A program made the position numbers and the translations under genes. The notes under the pieces were generated by a model. That model saw only the letters and a list, made by a program, of their open reading frames with translations. It was not told the DNA's origin and ran no database searches. Below are positions 43,756 to 52,095 of a stretch of 64,000 nucleotides of DNA, piece after piece. This DNA is from Berkiella sp964496435 (GTDB taxonomy: Bacteria; Pseudomonadota; Gammaproteobacteria; Berkiellales; Berkiellaceae), in assembly GCA_964496435.1 (NCBI GenBank), contig CAZBZP010000005.1, positions 1-64,000 of the forward strand, read 5' to 3'. Position 1 is the stretch's first letter. Each line of letters opens with the position of its first letter.

Positions 43756-44322
43756 TTAGACAGTTGCTAACCATTCTTGTAAAGATTCACTTTGGCGTTC
43801 CATGTATTGTGGCTCTTTAAAAGTCAGTGTTAACAAGTTCATTCCTTGGATAGCTGCTAAATAATAAGTAGCTAATTGAGAAGAACGTTCACCTTTGCCC
43901 ATTTCACGGAATTGGGATTCAACCCATTTAAGAATGTCAGCCATGAGCTTAGAAGCTGCTGTAGCAAGCACGCCACCTTGTTTGCCAAGTTCTTGGCAAA
44001 GGCTACCAATTACGCAGCCAAAACGAGCCAAGGTTTCTGATTGCGCGTTGTTATGGTGCAGCAAAGCAGTTAAACGTTGTTTAATATCTGGAATTTGTTC
44101 CCATTGTTGGAAAAGATTACGCCATTCGGTCATACGGCGATGTAATACCGCATCCATGATGGCTTCTTTGGTTTTAAAATAATAGTAAACGTTTCCTAAA
44201 GGAACGTCCGCTAGCTTAGCGATATCCGCTAATGTAGTGGTATGGAAAGTTTGTTCATAAATTAATTTATCGGCGGCTTCAATCAGTCGCTCCCGCTTGT
44301 CATTTCTTCTTGCTCTTGGCAT
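43756..44322 (-). CDS. TetR-family transcriptional regulator
   Basis: 188 residues. The N-terminal DNA-binding domain is clear: RERLIEAADKLIYEQTFHTTTLADIAKLADVPLGNVYYYFKTKEAI spans about 10-55 with the helix-turn-helix LADIAKLADVPLGNVYYYF. The C-terminal part has LARFGCVIGSLCQELG, as in TetR_C_7/AcuR-like regulators that sense small electrophiles or acids. The target and ligand are unknown. An inverted repeat just upstream (44354-44397) may be its operator. Confidence 0.9.
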   Translation of the reverse strand: MPRARRNDKRERLIEAADKLIYEQTFHTTTLADIAKLADVPLGNVYYYFKTKEAIMDAVLHRRMTEWRNLFQQWEQIPDIKQRLTALLHHNNAQSETLARFGCVIGSLCQELGKQGGVLATAASKLMADILKWVESQFREMGKGERSSQLATYYLAAIQGMNLLTLTFKEPQYMERQSESLQEWLATV

Positions 44323-44353
44323 GTCAGTCTCCCTTTACTCCAATGTACAGCCG

Positions 44354-44397
44354 ATGTTAATAATCTAGTTAAACGAGAAAGGCTGGAATATTAACAT
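44354..44397. promoter_or_regulatory. Inverted repeat upstream of the TetR-family gene
   Basis: ATGTTAATA (44354-44362) and TATTAACAT (44389-44397) are perfect reverse complements 26 bases apart, within the region that should hold promoters for the regulator and possibly for pagL. The spacing is long for a single TetR site, so two half-sites or DNA looping would be needed. Confidence 0.3.
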
Positions 44398-44545
44398 AAG
44401 TTGATCTGCTTGTCATATCCCTTTTTAATTTCTACGGCGGTATATGAGGTGGCTTATGTTAGCAAAATTTTCAATAAAAGGTGGAATTCTTCAGCATACA
44501 AGTTAAACTCAAAAAAACCCCTTTGATCTTAAGGATGAGAACAAG

Positions 44546-45109
44546 GTGTTTTTAGTTAAAAAACAAACTTGTGTAATTTTTCTCTTGTGCATGTTTAGCG
44601 TTACTGCAAAAGCTAACCTTGGTGTTGCTTTTGGTAGTGGGCAAGGCATTCAAGATATTAAACCCTATCGCTTAGCGCTGTCTTGGGATTTTGGACCCAT
44701 TTGGCGAAAGGATGAGCTATGGGGACTTAACGCAGTATGGGAAAGTAGTTTCGCTGTTTGGAATGGTCCTGATAGACCTCACCTTGGCCCTGACCGTGCA
44801 ACAAATTTAAATGCATTTACCTCCGGCCCTATGTTTCGTTGGCAACGCCAACAAGCATTTTCTTCAAGCAAGATAAAACCTTACACTGAGTTAGGAGTGG
44901 GACTATCTTGGTTATCAGAAACTGAAATTCAAGGGCGCATTTTGTCGCTGCACTTTCAATTTGAAGATAAATTTGGATTAGGCTTTCGTTTTGGCAAGCA
45001 TCAGCAGTATGATGCCTCCATCCGCGCTTACCATTATTCCAATTGCTCCATTAAACGACCCAACAGTGGTGTGAATTTAGCCATGGCCAGCGTTGGGGTA
45101 TGGTTTTAG
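44546..45109 (+). CDS. pagL: Lipid A 3-O-deacylase PagL
   Basis: 187 residues with a signal peptide (about 1-23) and a small outer-membrane beta-barrel ending in Phe (VGVWF). The catalytic region YHYSNCSIKRPNSGVN (about 160-175) carries the His-Ser pair and the following PNxG of PagL. The enzyme removes the 3-O-linked acyl chain of lipid A, which lowers recognition by hosts. The start is GTG with AAGGA upstream. It is alone, not in an operon with other lipid A genes. Confidence 0.87.
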   Translation: MFLVKKQTCVIFLLCMFSVTAKANLGVAFGSGQGIQDIKPYRLALSWDFGPIWRKDELWGLNAVWESSFAVWNGPDRPHLGPDRATNLNAFTSGPMFRWQRQQAFSSSKIKPYTELGVGLSWLSETEIQGRILSLHFQFEDKFGLGFRFGKHQQYDASIRAYHYSNCSIKRPNSGVNLAMASVGVWF

Positions 45110-45192
45110 AAATATTGCGAGGGCGGACTTCATGTGGGCCCAGTTTAATGAGAAAATAGAAGAATTAATAATTCCAAATTTAAGATGAAACC

Positions 45193-45867
45193 ATGCAACC
45201 CTATGCTATAGCCCCTTCCATTTTATCCGCAGATTTTGCCAAATTAGGCGATGAAGTTAATGCCGTATTAAAAGCCGGCGCTGATATCATTCATTTTGAT
45301 GTCATGGACAATCACTATGTACCCAATTTAACCATTGGACCCCTTGTCTGTGAAGCCCTACGAAAACATGGTGTTACAGCACCGATTGACGTTCATCTGA
45401 TGGTACAACCGGTTGATGCTTTAATTAGTATGTTTGTTAAAGCGGGTGCCTCCTATATTACTTTTCATCCTGAGGCCAGCAACCATATAGACAGAAGCTT
45501 GCAGTTGATCAAAGAAGGTGGTGCCAAAGCGGGTTTGGTATTCAATCCAGCGACCCCTCTTAATGTGTTAGAACACGTCATTGATAAAATCGATATGATT
45601 TTATTAATGTCAGTGAATCCTGGTTTTGGTGGTCAGCAATTTATCCCCAGTGTGATGAATAAAATTCGCCAAGCCCGTGAAATCATTGATATTTCAAAAA
45701 GACCCATTCGCTTAGAAGTAGATGGTGGTGTGAAAATTGATAACATTGGTGAAATTGCTAAAGCAGGCGCAGATACTTTTGTTGCCGGCTCGGCTATTTT
45801 TCAAACGCCTGATTATCAAAAAACCATTCAAGCGATGCGAGAGGAAATCAAAAAAGCTGTGGGGTAA
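45193..45867 (+). CDS. rpe: Ribulose-phosphate 3-epimerase
   Basis: 224 residues, a TIM barrel. IAPSILSADFAKLGDE, HFDVMDNHYVPNLTIG, IDVHLMV, MSVNPGFGGQQFI and LEVDGGVKIDNI contain the metal-binding His/Asp residues and the phosphate loop. It interconverts ribulose-5-phosphate and xylulose-5-phosphate. A compound palindrome follows directly. Confidence 0.96.
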   Translation: MQPYAIAPSILSADFAKLGDEVNAVLKAGADIIHFDVMDNHYVPNLTIGPLVCEALRKHGVTAPIDVHLMVQPVDALISMFVKAGASYITFHPEASNHIDRSLQLIKEGGAKAGLVFNPATPLNVLEHVIDKIDMILLMSVNPGFGGQQFIPSVMNKIRQAREIIDISKRPIRLEVDGGVKIDNIGEIAKAGADTFVAGSAIFQTPDYQKTIQAMREEIKKAVG

Positions 45868-45950
45868 ACCCCCGACAACTAAAGGTTGTCGCCCCCCTTT
45901 GATAACAAAGGGGGGGCAGATCTCATCCCCCCTTTGTTATCAAAGGGGGG
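45861..45950. repeat. Compound palindromic repeat between rpe and the E1 gene
   Basis: Four hairpins in 90 bases: GGGG-TAAA-CCCC (45861-45872, overlapping the rpe stop), CGACAAC/GTTGTCG (45873-45891), and two 24-bp palindromes of the form CCCCCCTTTG-N4-CAAAGGGGGG (45893-45916 region and 45927-45950). The last two are exact reverse complements of each other, so the whole also forms one long stem. C-rich/TTTG...CAAA/G-rich units of this kind occur as dispersed repeats in many bacteria and can be mistaken for coding sequence. It may also act as a transcription barrier. Confidence 0.85.
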
Positions 45951-45972
45951 AAACCCGCAGGGAGGGGGGTTT

Positions 45973-48159
45973 ATGGATTTAGATCGCGCTCGAATAATTG
46001 ATTCTAACTTCAAAACCCGCGTTCTTGCTCAACATTTCCCTGCACCCAAAAGTCTAACCAAACCCCAAGATTGTGGTTTAAGCCGCGAAAGCTTTTTGCA
46101 GATCTTTGATTCACAGTTGATCAGCCGTCATCTTGATTTGATGGCGCGTATCTTGCGAGAACAGAACAAAGGTTTTTACACAATCAGCAGTAGTGGTCAT
46201 GAAGCTAATGCAGCTATAGCGCAGGTCTTTAGAAAAGATGACATGGCATTTTTGCATTATAGAAGTGGGGCTTTTGTTGTTGAGCGTGCAAAAAAAGAAA
46301 GCAATATCGATATCATTTACGATCAAGTGCTTTCTTTGGTGGCTTCAAAGGAAGATCCCATCAGTGGGGGACGTCATAAAGTTTTTGGTAGCCTGCCATT
46401 ATTTATACCGCCTCAAACCAGCACGATTGCATCTCACTTACCCAAAGCATTGGGTGCAGCTATTTCTTTAACCAGTGCCAAAACACTTAAATATAAGGAA
46501 TTTACCAAATTACCACATGATAGTGTGATCTTATGTAGCTTTGGTGATGGTTCGGTCAATCATTCAACAGCCCAAGGGGCTTTTAATGCTTCGCGTTGGG
46601 TATTTGCGGCAAGGCGCACACTACCCTTGGTGTGGATTTGTGAAGATAATGGCATTGCGATTTCAGTGCCAACACCACCTCTTTGGATAAAAGAGACATT
46701 CGAACAGCAAAAAGGTTTACATTATATAGCATGTGATGGTTGTAATATTGCCGATGTTTATAGCGCAGCGCTTAAAGCTGAAAAATGCGCACGTAAAAAA
46801 AATGAGCCTGTCTTTTTGCATATGAAGACAGTGCGCCTTTTAGGACATGCAGGCTCGGACATTGAATATCATTATCACCATGAAGCACAAATTGAAGAAG
46901 CTGAAAATAATGATCCTTTGCTACATTCAGCAAGAACACTTTGCGAAGAAAAATGGTTAACACCACTAGAAATAATTGCGCTTTATGAAAATGCTAGAGA
47001 GAGAATAAACCAAGCAACGCAGCGGGCATTACTCGCCAGTAAATTAATCAGTGCCAAAGACATTATTTCAACTATCATTCCGCCTTTAAATCCTTCACCC
47101 ATTAATCCACATGCTTACGCCCAAACTACAAAAAATATTCAAAAAAGAAATATGGCGCAAAGTATTAACTTGGTTTTAGCAGAAATCTTAAGTCGTTATG
47201 ATAATGCGATTATTTTTGGTGAAGATGTTGGCAAAAAAGGGGGTGTTTATCGTGTCACGGCAGATCTGCAAAAGGAATTTGGTCCAACAAGAGTCTTTGA
47301 TACTTTGCTTGATGAACAAACAATTCTAGGCACTGCAATAGGTTATGCGCACAATGGTTTTATTCCCATCCCTGAGATTCAGTTTTTAGCCTATACCCTT
47401 AATGCGGTTGATCAAATAAGAGGGGAGGCTGCTACCTTGTCCTTTTTTTCGCAAGGACAATATACCAATCCGATGGTGATACGGATCCCTTCATTTGGTT
47501 ATCAAAAGGGTTTTGGAGGTCATTTTCATAACGATAATGCTTTTGCCTTTTTGCGTGAAATCCCAGGCCTTGTTATTGTTTGTCCTTCAACGGCAGCTGA
47601 TGCGGTTAAACTTTTTCGCACAAGCATTGAATTAGCTAATACATTTCAACGCGTGGTGATATTCCTTGAGCCAATTGCTTTGTATATGGTGAAAGATAAA
47701 TATGAAGTTAATGATAATCTTGCACTAGAAGATTATCCTAATATAACTGATACAATTTCAGTGGGGGAAGTGGGTATTGAAGGTGATAGAAATAGTAAAA
47801 TTGTCCTTATCAGTTATGGTAATGGCATGACTTTGAGTCGCAAGGCAGCATATCGATTAGCACAAGAGCATGGCATATCGATTAAATTAATAGATTTAAG
47901 ATGGTTAGCGCCATTAAATACCCAAGATCTTTTAAAAGAAATACAAGAAGCTAGTCATGTGCTGATTGTAGATGAATGCCGAAAAACAGGTAGTTTAAGT
48001 GAAGAGCTTTTTGCTTTGTTGGTGGAGCAAAGTGTCCATCTGCCCACCATCAAGCGTATTAGCGCACAAGATTCCTTTATTCCGCTAGGAAGTGCTTGGG
48101 AATATATCTTGCCAAGCGTTGAACAAATTTTAGAAACCGTTTTGCGAATGCAAATATGA
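45973..48159 (+). CDS. 2-oxoacid dehydrogenase E1, alpha and beta subunits fused
   Basis: 728 residues from the ATG at 45973, right after a GGAGGGGGG stretch; an earlier start would translate the palindromic repeat. Residues 20-370 are E1-alpha: SLTSAKTLKY region, FGDGSVNHSTAQGAFN with the thiamine-diphosphate GDG...N motif, WICEDNGIAISVP. Residues 400-728 are E1-beta: FGEDVGKKGGVYRVTADL, DTLLDEQTILGTAIGYA, GYQKGFGGHFHND. Fused alpha-beta E1 enzymes act on branched-chain or related 2-oxoacids. No E2 or E3 gene is nearby. The gene is followed by an acyl-CoA dehydrogenase 9 bases away, suggesting a joint catabolic role. Confidence 0.88.
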   Translation: MDLDRARIIDSNFKTRVLAQHFPAPKSLTKPQDCGLSRESFLQIFDSQLISRHLDLMARILREQNKGFYTISSSGHEANAAIAQVFRKDDMAFLHYRSGAFVVERAKKESNIDIIYDQVLSLVASKEDPISGGRHKVFGSLPLFIPPQTSTIASHLPKALGAAISLTSAKTLKYKEFTKLPHDSVILCSFGDGSVNHSTAQGAFNASRWVFAARRTLPLVWICEDNGIAISVPTPPLWIKETFEQQKGLHYIACDGCNIADVYSAALKAEKCARKKNEPVFLHMKTVRLLGHAGSDIEYHYHHEAQIEEAENNDPLLHSARTLCEEKWLTPLEIIALYENARERINQATQRALLASKLISAKDIISTIIPPLNPSPINPHAYAQTTKNIQKRNMAQSINLVLAEILSRYDNAIIFGEDVGKKGGVYRVTADLQKEFGPTRVFDTLLDEQTILGTAIGYAHNGFIPIPEIQFLAYTLNAVDQIRGEAATLSFFSQGQYTNPMVIRIPSFGYQKGFGGHFHNDNAFAFLREIPGLVIVCPSTAADAVKLFRTSIELANTFQRVVIFLEPIALYMVKDKYEVNDNLALEDYPNITDTISVGEVGIEGDRNSKIVLISYGNGMTLSRKAAYRLAQEHGISIKLIDLRWLAPLNTQDLLKEIQEASHVLIVDECRKTGSLSEELFALLVEQSVHLPTIKRISAQDSFIPLGSAWEYILPSVEQILETVLRMQI

Positions 48160-48168
48160 GGTGAAAAA

Positions 48169-49326
48169 ATGGAAGATTTTCTATTATTAGATGAACAATA
48201 TAGTGTTGAAGAGAAATTGATGAGAGACGCTGTGAGAAAATTTGTAGAGGCACAAGTATTGCCAAGCATTACTCAGCAATTTGAACGGGGTGAGTTTGCT
48301 CTTGAAATTATCAAAAAAGTAGGAGCATTAGGGATTTTAGGGATGACGTTACCCCAAGCAGAGGGAGGCCTTGGTGCTTCTTATGTGGCTTATGGTTTAG
48401 TGTGCCAAGAACTAGAACGTGGAGACAGCGGGCTAAGAAGTTTTGCTTCTGTGCAAAGTTCTTTATGCATGTATCCAATTCATGCCTTTGGAAGCCCTGC
48501 GCAAAAAGCACGATTTTTGCCGGAAATGGCAAATGGTAATCTAATTGGATGTTTTGGTTTAACCGAGCCAGATTCAGGTTCAGATCCTGCCAGCATGAAA
48601 ACAAAAGCAACCAGACTTGATAATGGCTGGCGTCTTAATGGTTCGAAATTATGGATAACCAATGCAACGATTGCAGACATTGCAATAATTTGGGCTAAAG
48701 ATGAGTCAGATACAGTGCGTGGTTTTATTGTTGAAAAGCAATTTCCTGGTTTTAAAACAAATGAAATTAAACATAAATTATCCTTAAGAGCATCCATCAC
48801 TGGTGAAGTAGTATTGGAAGATTGTTTTGTGCCAAATGAAAATGTATTGCCTGACACAAAAGGTTTGGCCTCTGCGCTTGCCTGCTTAACCAAAGCGCGC
48901 TTTGGGATTGCTTGGGGCGCCATGGGGGCAGCGATTGCTTGTTATGAAGCGGCACTAAATTATGCTAAAGAACGTATTCAATTTGGCAAACCCATTGCCA
49001 GTTTTCAATTAATACAAGCACAGCTTGCTACGATGTTCACAGAAATCGTAAAAGCGCAAACACTCAACCTACAAGTCGCTAAATTAATGGATAAAGGAAG
49101 TGCAGACTATGTGATGGTTTCCTTAGCTAAGATGAATGCTTGCAAAGAAGCCTTAAAGATAGCCAGAATGGCGAGGAATATTTTAGGCGCGAATGGTATA
49201 AGTTTAGAATATCATGTCATACGTCATATGAATAATTTAGAAGCTGTTTTTACTTATGAGGGAACCGATAATATGCATAACCTAATTATAGGCAGACATA
49301 TTACCGGCATTAATGCGTTTAATTAA
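48169..49326 (+). CDS. Acyl-CoA dehydrogenase, glutaryl-CoA type
   Basis: 385 residues. GCFGLTEPDSGSDPASM (about 127-143) is the flavin/substrate loop, LNGSKLWITNA follows, and the catalytic base is Glu364 in TYEGTDNMHN, the C-terminal position seen in GcdH and isovaleryl-type enzymes. RASITGEVVLEDCFVP also favours glutaryl-CoA dehydrogenase, which oxidises and decarboxylates glutaryl-CoA to crotonyl-CoA. It follows the fused E1 with AGGTG upstream and is probably cotranscribed. Its stop abuts the convergent gene. Confidence 0.87.
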   Translation: MEDFLLLDEQYSVEEKLMRDAVRKFVEAQVLPSITQQFERGEFALEIIKKVGALGILGMTLPQAEGGLGASYVAYGLVCQELERGDSGLRSFASVQSSLCMYPIHAFGSPAQKARFLPEMANGNLIGCFGLTEPDSGSDPASMKTKATRLDNGWRLNGSKLWITNATIADIAIIWAKDESDTVRGFIVEKQFPGFKTNEIKHKLSLRASITGEVVLEDCFVPNENVLPDTKGLASALACLTKARFGIAWGAMGAAIACYEAALNYAKERIQFGKPIASFQLIQAQLATMFTEIVKAQTLNLQVAKLMDKGSADYVMVSLAKMNACKEALKIARMARNILGANGISLEYHVIRHMNNLEAVFTYEGTDNMHNLIIGRHITGINAFN

Positions 49327-49830
49327 TTATACTTTTAATTTACTGTTTGAAGCTTCACTAAGGGGTTCATTTTGAGTGTGAACCGCAGATATTGCTACAG
49401 GTTGACGTTGCAGCCCATTCAAAAATTTTCTACCCGCATTTTGATGCAGCGTAAAGAGGTGACTTAAGGCATCATAAGTAGCATTAGAAAGCCAAGAGCC
49501 TGTTGGCTCACCTGAGTGTTGTCCTGAGGAATAGGTTGCAATCGAAAGAGGGGTAGATATTCTTGTAGGTATATCGCCGCTGTCTTTTAGCAGATTTCTT
49601 TGATTTTCTTCTAATTTGTCAATTGTCTGTGCGAGCGTTTGGGCCAATTTTGTAGGTGTTGGTGCAATCAGCTCACAAGTTGGTGCAGCCTCTTCTTGCA
49701 CTTTTTTCGGTGCGGTTCCTGAAGGGGGTGGTAGTTCTTGTGTACCTATCACTTCGCGTATAGCTTCTATTTGAGGCTTGCGCTTTGGTTGCTTTTTTGT
49801 GGTCTCTATGCCGTTAACGCCTTTTATCAT
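49327..49830 (-). CDS. Unrecognised, largely disordered protein
   Basis: 167 residues, not recognised. The N-terminus is basic (KKQPKRKPQ), followed by a Pro/Thr/Ala-rich part, a helix at about 60-82 (KLAQTLAQTIDKLEENQRNLL), and a Ser/Thr/Gly-rich part with SNATYDALSHLFTLHQNAGRKFL. No signal peptide. It converges on the acyl-CoA dehydrogenase gene with no gap. GGAG lies upstream of the ATG. Composition resembles small effector-like proteins, but no function can be given. Confidence 0.62.
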   Translation of the reverse strand: MIKGVNGIETTKKQPKRKPQIEAIREVIGTQELPPPSGTAPKKVQEEAAPTCELIAPTPTKLAQTLAQTIDKLEENQRNLLKDSGDIPTRISTPLSIATYSSGQHSGEPTGSWLSNATYDALSHLFTLHQNAGRKFLNGLQRQPVAISAVHTQNEPLSEASNSKLKV

Positions 49831-49853
49831 TTCAATCTCCTTTTCAAAATGAA

Positions 49854-49890
49854 AAAGCTGGAATAGCTATATTAAAGCTATCCCAGCTTT
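49854..49890 (-). terminator. Terminator after the DegS-like protease gene
   Basis: AAAGCTGG-ATAGCT and AGCTAT-CCAGCTTT arms give a 15-bp stem with one mismatch and a 7-base loop, 11 bases past the stop; TTTTTC follows on the minus strand. Confidence 0.85.
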
Positions 49891-49900
49891 GATTTTCTAA

Positions 49901-51088
49901 TTATTCTTGCTTATTATCCTTTTCCTTTTGTTCTTTTGTTTTATTCAAAGGCCGCTTACCGACAACAACACGGTAGTCCAATGTTTCACCATTGCGAACA
50001 ATAGAAATAGGATAAGCTTCATCAGGTTTGAGTTTTGAGGTAATACTCAAAACTTGAGAAGGTTCTGTTGTTGTTTTATTGTCAACGCTGATAATGATAT
50101 CGCCTGGTTTTAATCCCGCATTGAATGCAGGTCCTTGACGAATGATACCAGCTATCACCACACCATCACCCTTTGGATAATTTAAGGATTTGCGCATTTC
50201 ATCTGTCAGTTTCGCGACAGAAATTCCCAACCACCCGCGTGTTACAAAACCAGAATCAATTAACTCTGACATAACATCTTTAGCAAGATTAATGGGTATA
50301 GCAAAACCAATGCCTTGAAACCCGCCAGTACGAGATACGATGGCAACATTAATGCCTATCAAATTACCATTGACATCAATTAATGCCCCACCTGAATTTC
50401 CAGGATTAATAGCGGCATCAGTTTGAATAAAATTTTCAAAAGTGCTTATCCCTAAATCGGAACGATGTGTTGCACTGATGATGCCATGCGTTGCGGTTTG
50501 TCCAACACCAAAGGGATTACCAATTGCAAAGGCTAAATCTCCCACACGCAAGGCTTCGGAATCTCCCATTGCAATCACTTTGAGATCAGCTAAATCAATT
50601 TTGAGTATGGCTAAATCTGTTTCAGGATCTGAGCCAATAACTTTGGCCTTTGTTTGACGACCATCAGCTAATTTAACAGAAATATCATCTGCATCATGGA
50701 TAACATGGTTATTGGTAAGAATATATCCATCTTTGGTTACGATAACGCCAGAACCAATCCCAGATTGAACTTCTGGCGGCATGTTGCGTGAATCACCAAA
50801 AAAGTAACGATACATAGGGTCGCGCATCGCGGCATTTGCATCTTTGGGTATTGCTTTGGAGGATTGAATGCTTACAACAGCAGGAAATGCACGTGCGATT
50901 GCATCCGCATAGGAAATGGTGGCGTTACCATAGTTGATAGGGTCATTTGCTTTTTGAAATTTTGGCGCAGCGATAGCGGTTCCCCAAAACCCCAGTTTTG
51001 CCAGCAAGATTGGCGAACCAACCGCAATCGTCACTACAACGACAAGAGTTTTAATCCATTTAAATAGTGCTTTTTTAGTGCTCATCAT
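49901..51088 (-). CDS. HtrA-family periplasmic serine protease, DegS/AlgW-like
   Basis: 395 residues from the ATG at 51088 (a GTG two codons earlier is possible). One N-terminal membrane helix, then a trypsin-like domain with His128 (TNNHVIHDADD), Asp158 (ETDLAILKID) and Ser232 (GNSGGALID), then one PDZ domain (about 275-370, RGWLGISVAKL). A single PDZ and an uncleaved anchor point to the DegS/AlgW group, which starts the envelope-stress sigma-E cascade by cutting an anti-sigma factor. The C-terminus is highly charged. It is divergent from speD. Confidence 0.9.
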   Translation of the reverse strand: MMSTKKALFKWIKTLVVVVTIAVGSPILLAKLGFWGTAIAAPKFQKANDPINYGNATISYADAIARAFPAVVSIQSSKAIPKDANAAMRDPMYRYFFGDSRNMPPEVQSGIGSGVIVTKDGYILTNNHVIHDADDISVKLADGRQTKAKVIGSDPETDLAILKIDLADLKVIAMGDSEALRVGDLAFAIGNPFGVGQTATHGIISATHRSDLGISTFENFIQTDAAINPGNSGGALIDVNGNLIGINVAIVSRTGGFQGIGFAIPINLAKDVMSELIDSGFVTRGWLGISVAKLTDEMRKSLNYPKGDGVVIAGIIRQGPAFNAGLKPGDIIISVDNKTTTEPSQVLSITSKLKPDEAYPISIVRNGETLDYRVVVGKRPLNKTKEQKEKDNKQE

Positions 51089-51170
51089 GTTCACTCATTG
51101 TTCTGATAACAGGAAATTGCTTCATTATGCCTTTAAGAGCTTAAAAAATCATCCCACTTGGCTCGAAGTA

Positions 51171-51216
51171 CAGCCCTAAGATGGGTATAATGGCCCCCGT
51201 TGCCCATTTTGGGCTG
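51171..51216 (+). promoter_or_regulatory. Promoter-like region with flanking inverted repeat upstream of speD
   Basis: CAGCCCTAAGATGGG (51171-51185) and GCCCATTTTGGGCTG (51202-51216) form a near-perfect inverted repeat. Between them lies TATAAT (51186-51191), a perfect -10 box. No clear -35 is seen at 17 bases. This looks like a promoter embedded in a regulator site for speD. Confidence 0.45.
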
Positions 51217-51236
51217 TTTAGAGACGGTTTTTATGG

Positions 51237-52049
51237 ATGGATAGTGAATTGAAGAAACTGAAACTCCAAGGTTTTAATAATCTGACTAAGAATTTAAGCT
51301 TTAATATCTACGATATATGCTATGCCAAAACCGCTGCGCAACGTCAGCAATACATTGAATATATTGACGAAGCTTATAACGCCAGAAAGTTAACTGAGAT
51401 AATGTGTGAAGTAACACGTATTATCGGTGCCAATATCCTTAATATTGCTCATCAAGATTATGATCCTCAAGGAGCGAGTGTCACGATTCTCATGGCAGAA
51501 GAACCTGTCGAAAAAAGACCCTTACAAACCGAATCTCCTGGCCCCATGCCAGATGCGGTGGTTGCACATTTAGATAAAAGCCATATCGCTGTTCATACCT
51601 ATCCTGAGAGTCATCCTGATAATGGGATCTGTACATTCAGGGCTGATATTGATGTATCCACCTGTGGATTAATTTCTCCACTAAAAGCATTAAATTACCT
51701 TATTCATACTTTCGAGTCGGATATTGTAACTGTTGATTATCGTGTTCGTGGATTTACGCGAGATGTCAGTGGTGAAAAACATTTTATTGATCACCGTATA
51801 CATTCTATTCAAAATTATTTTACACAAGACACTTTAAACTTGTATGAAATGATAGATGTGAATGTTTATCAAGAAAATGTCTTCCATACAAAGATGTTAT
51901 TAAAAGATTTTGATTTAGATAATTATTTGTTTGGCACTCAAGCAGACATGTTATCAGAAGATGAACATCATGATATCCGTAGCCAATTAAAGCGCGAGAT
52001 GTTAGAAATCTTTTATGGGAAAAATCTTAAAATTCCAGTATTAGCATAA
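51237..52049 (+). CDS. speD: S-adenosylmethionine decarboxylase, E. coli type
   Basis: 270 residues, close to the 264 of E. coli SpeD. The self-cleavage site is Ser115 in LDKSHIAVHTYPE; that serine becomes the pyruvoyl group. FRADIDVSTCGLISPLKALN and the RGFTRDVSGEKHFIDH stretch (cut as RDVSGEKHFIDH) are typical of the long class 1A enzyme. It supplies decarboxylated SAM for spermidine. A spermidine synthase gene is not adjacent. The ATG at 51237 is used; an ATG 4 bases earlier meets a stop at once. Confidence 0.95.
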   Translation: MDSELKKLKLQGFNNLTKNLSFNIYDICYAKTAAQRQQYIEYIDEAYNARKLTEIMCEVTRIIGANILNIAHQDYDPQGASVTILMAEEPVEKRPLQTESPGPMPDAVVAHLDKSHIAVHTYPESHPDNGICTFRADIDVSTCGLISPLKALNYLIHTFESDIVTVDYRVRGFTRDVSGEKHFIDHRIHSIQNYFTQDTLNLYEMIDVNVYQENVFHTKMLLKDFDLDNYLFGTQADMLSEDEHHDIRSQLKREMLEIFYGKNLKIPVLA

Positions 52050-52064
52050 GTTCTAGCGCCTGCC

Positions 52065-52093
52065 CTACTAAGCTTGCTTAGCAAGCTTAGTAG
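52065..52093. terminator. Hairpin between speD and pilU
   Basis: CTACTAAGCTTGC-TTA-GCAAGCTTAGTAG is a perfect 13-bp stem between two convergent genes. It lacks a T-run but probably separates their transcripts. Confidence 0.65.
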
Positions 52094-52095
52094 AG

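Noticed and set aside
45886..45972. Extension of the E1 gene upstream through the palindromic repeat
   Set aside because: The added 29 residues are a translation of the C/G-rich palindromes (PPF..NKGG..PPLLSKGG), a common mis-call. The ATG at 45973 has a strong ribosome site.
48311..48923. Antisense frames in the acyl-CoA dehydrogenase gene
   Set aside because: Shadows of a gene with intact catalytic motifs on the plus strand.
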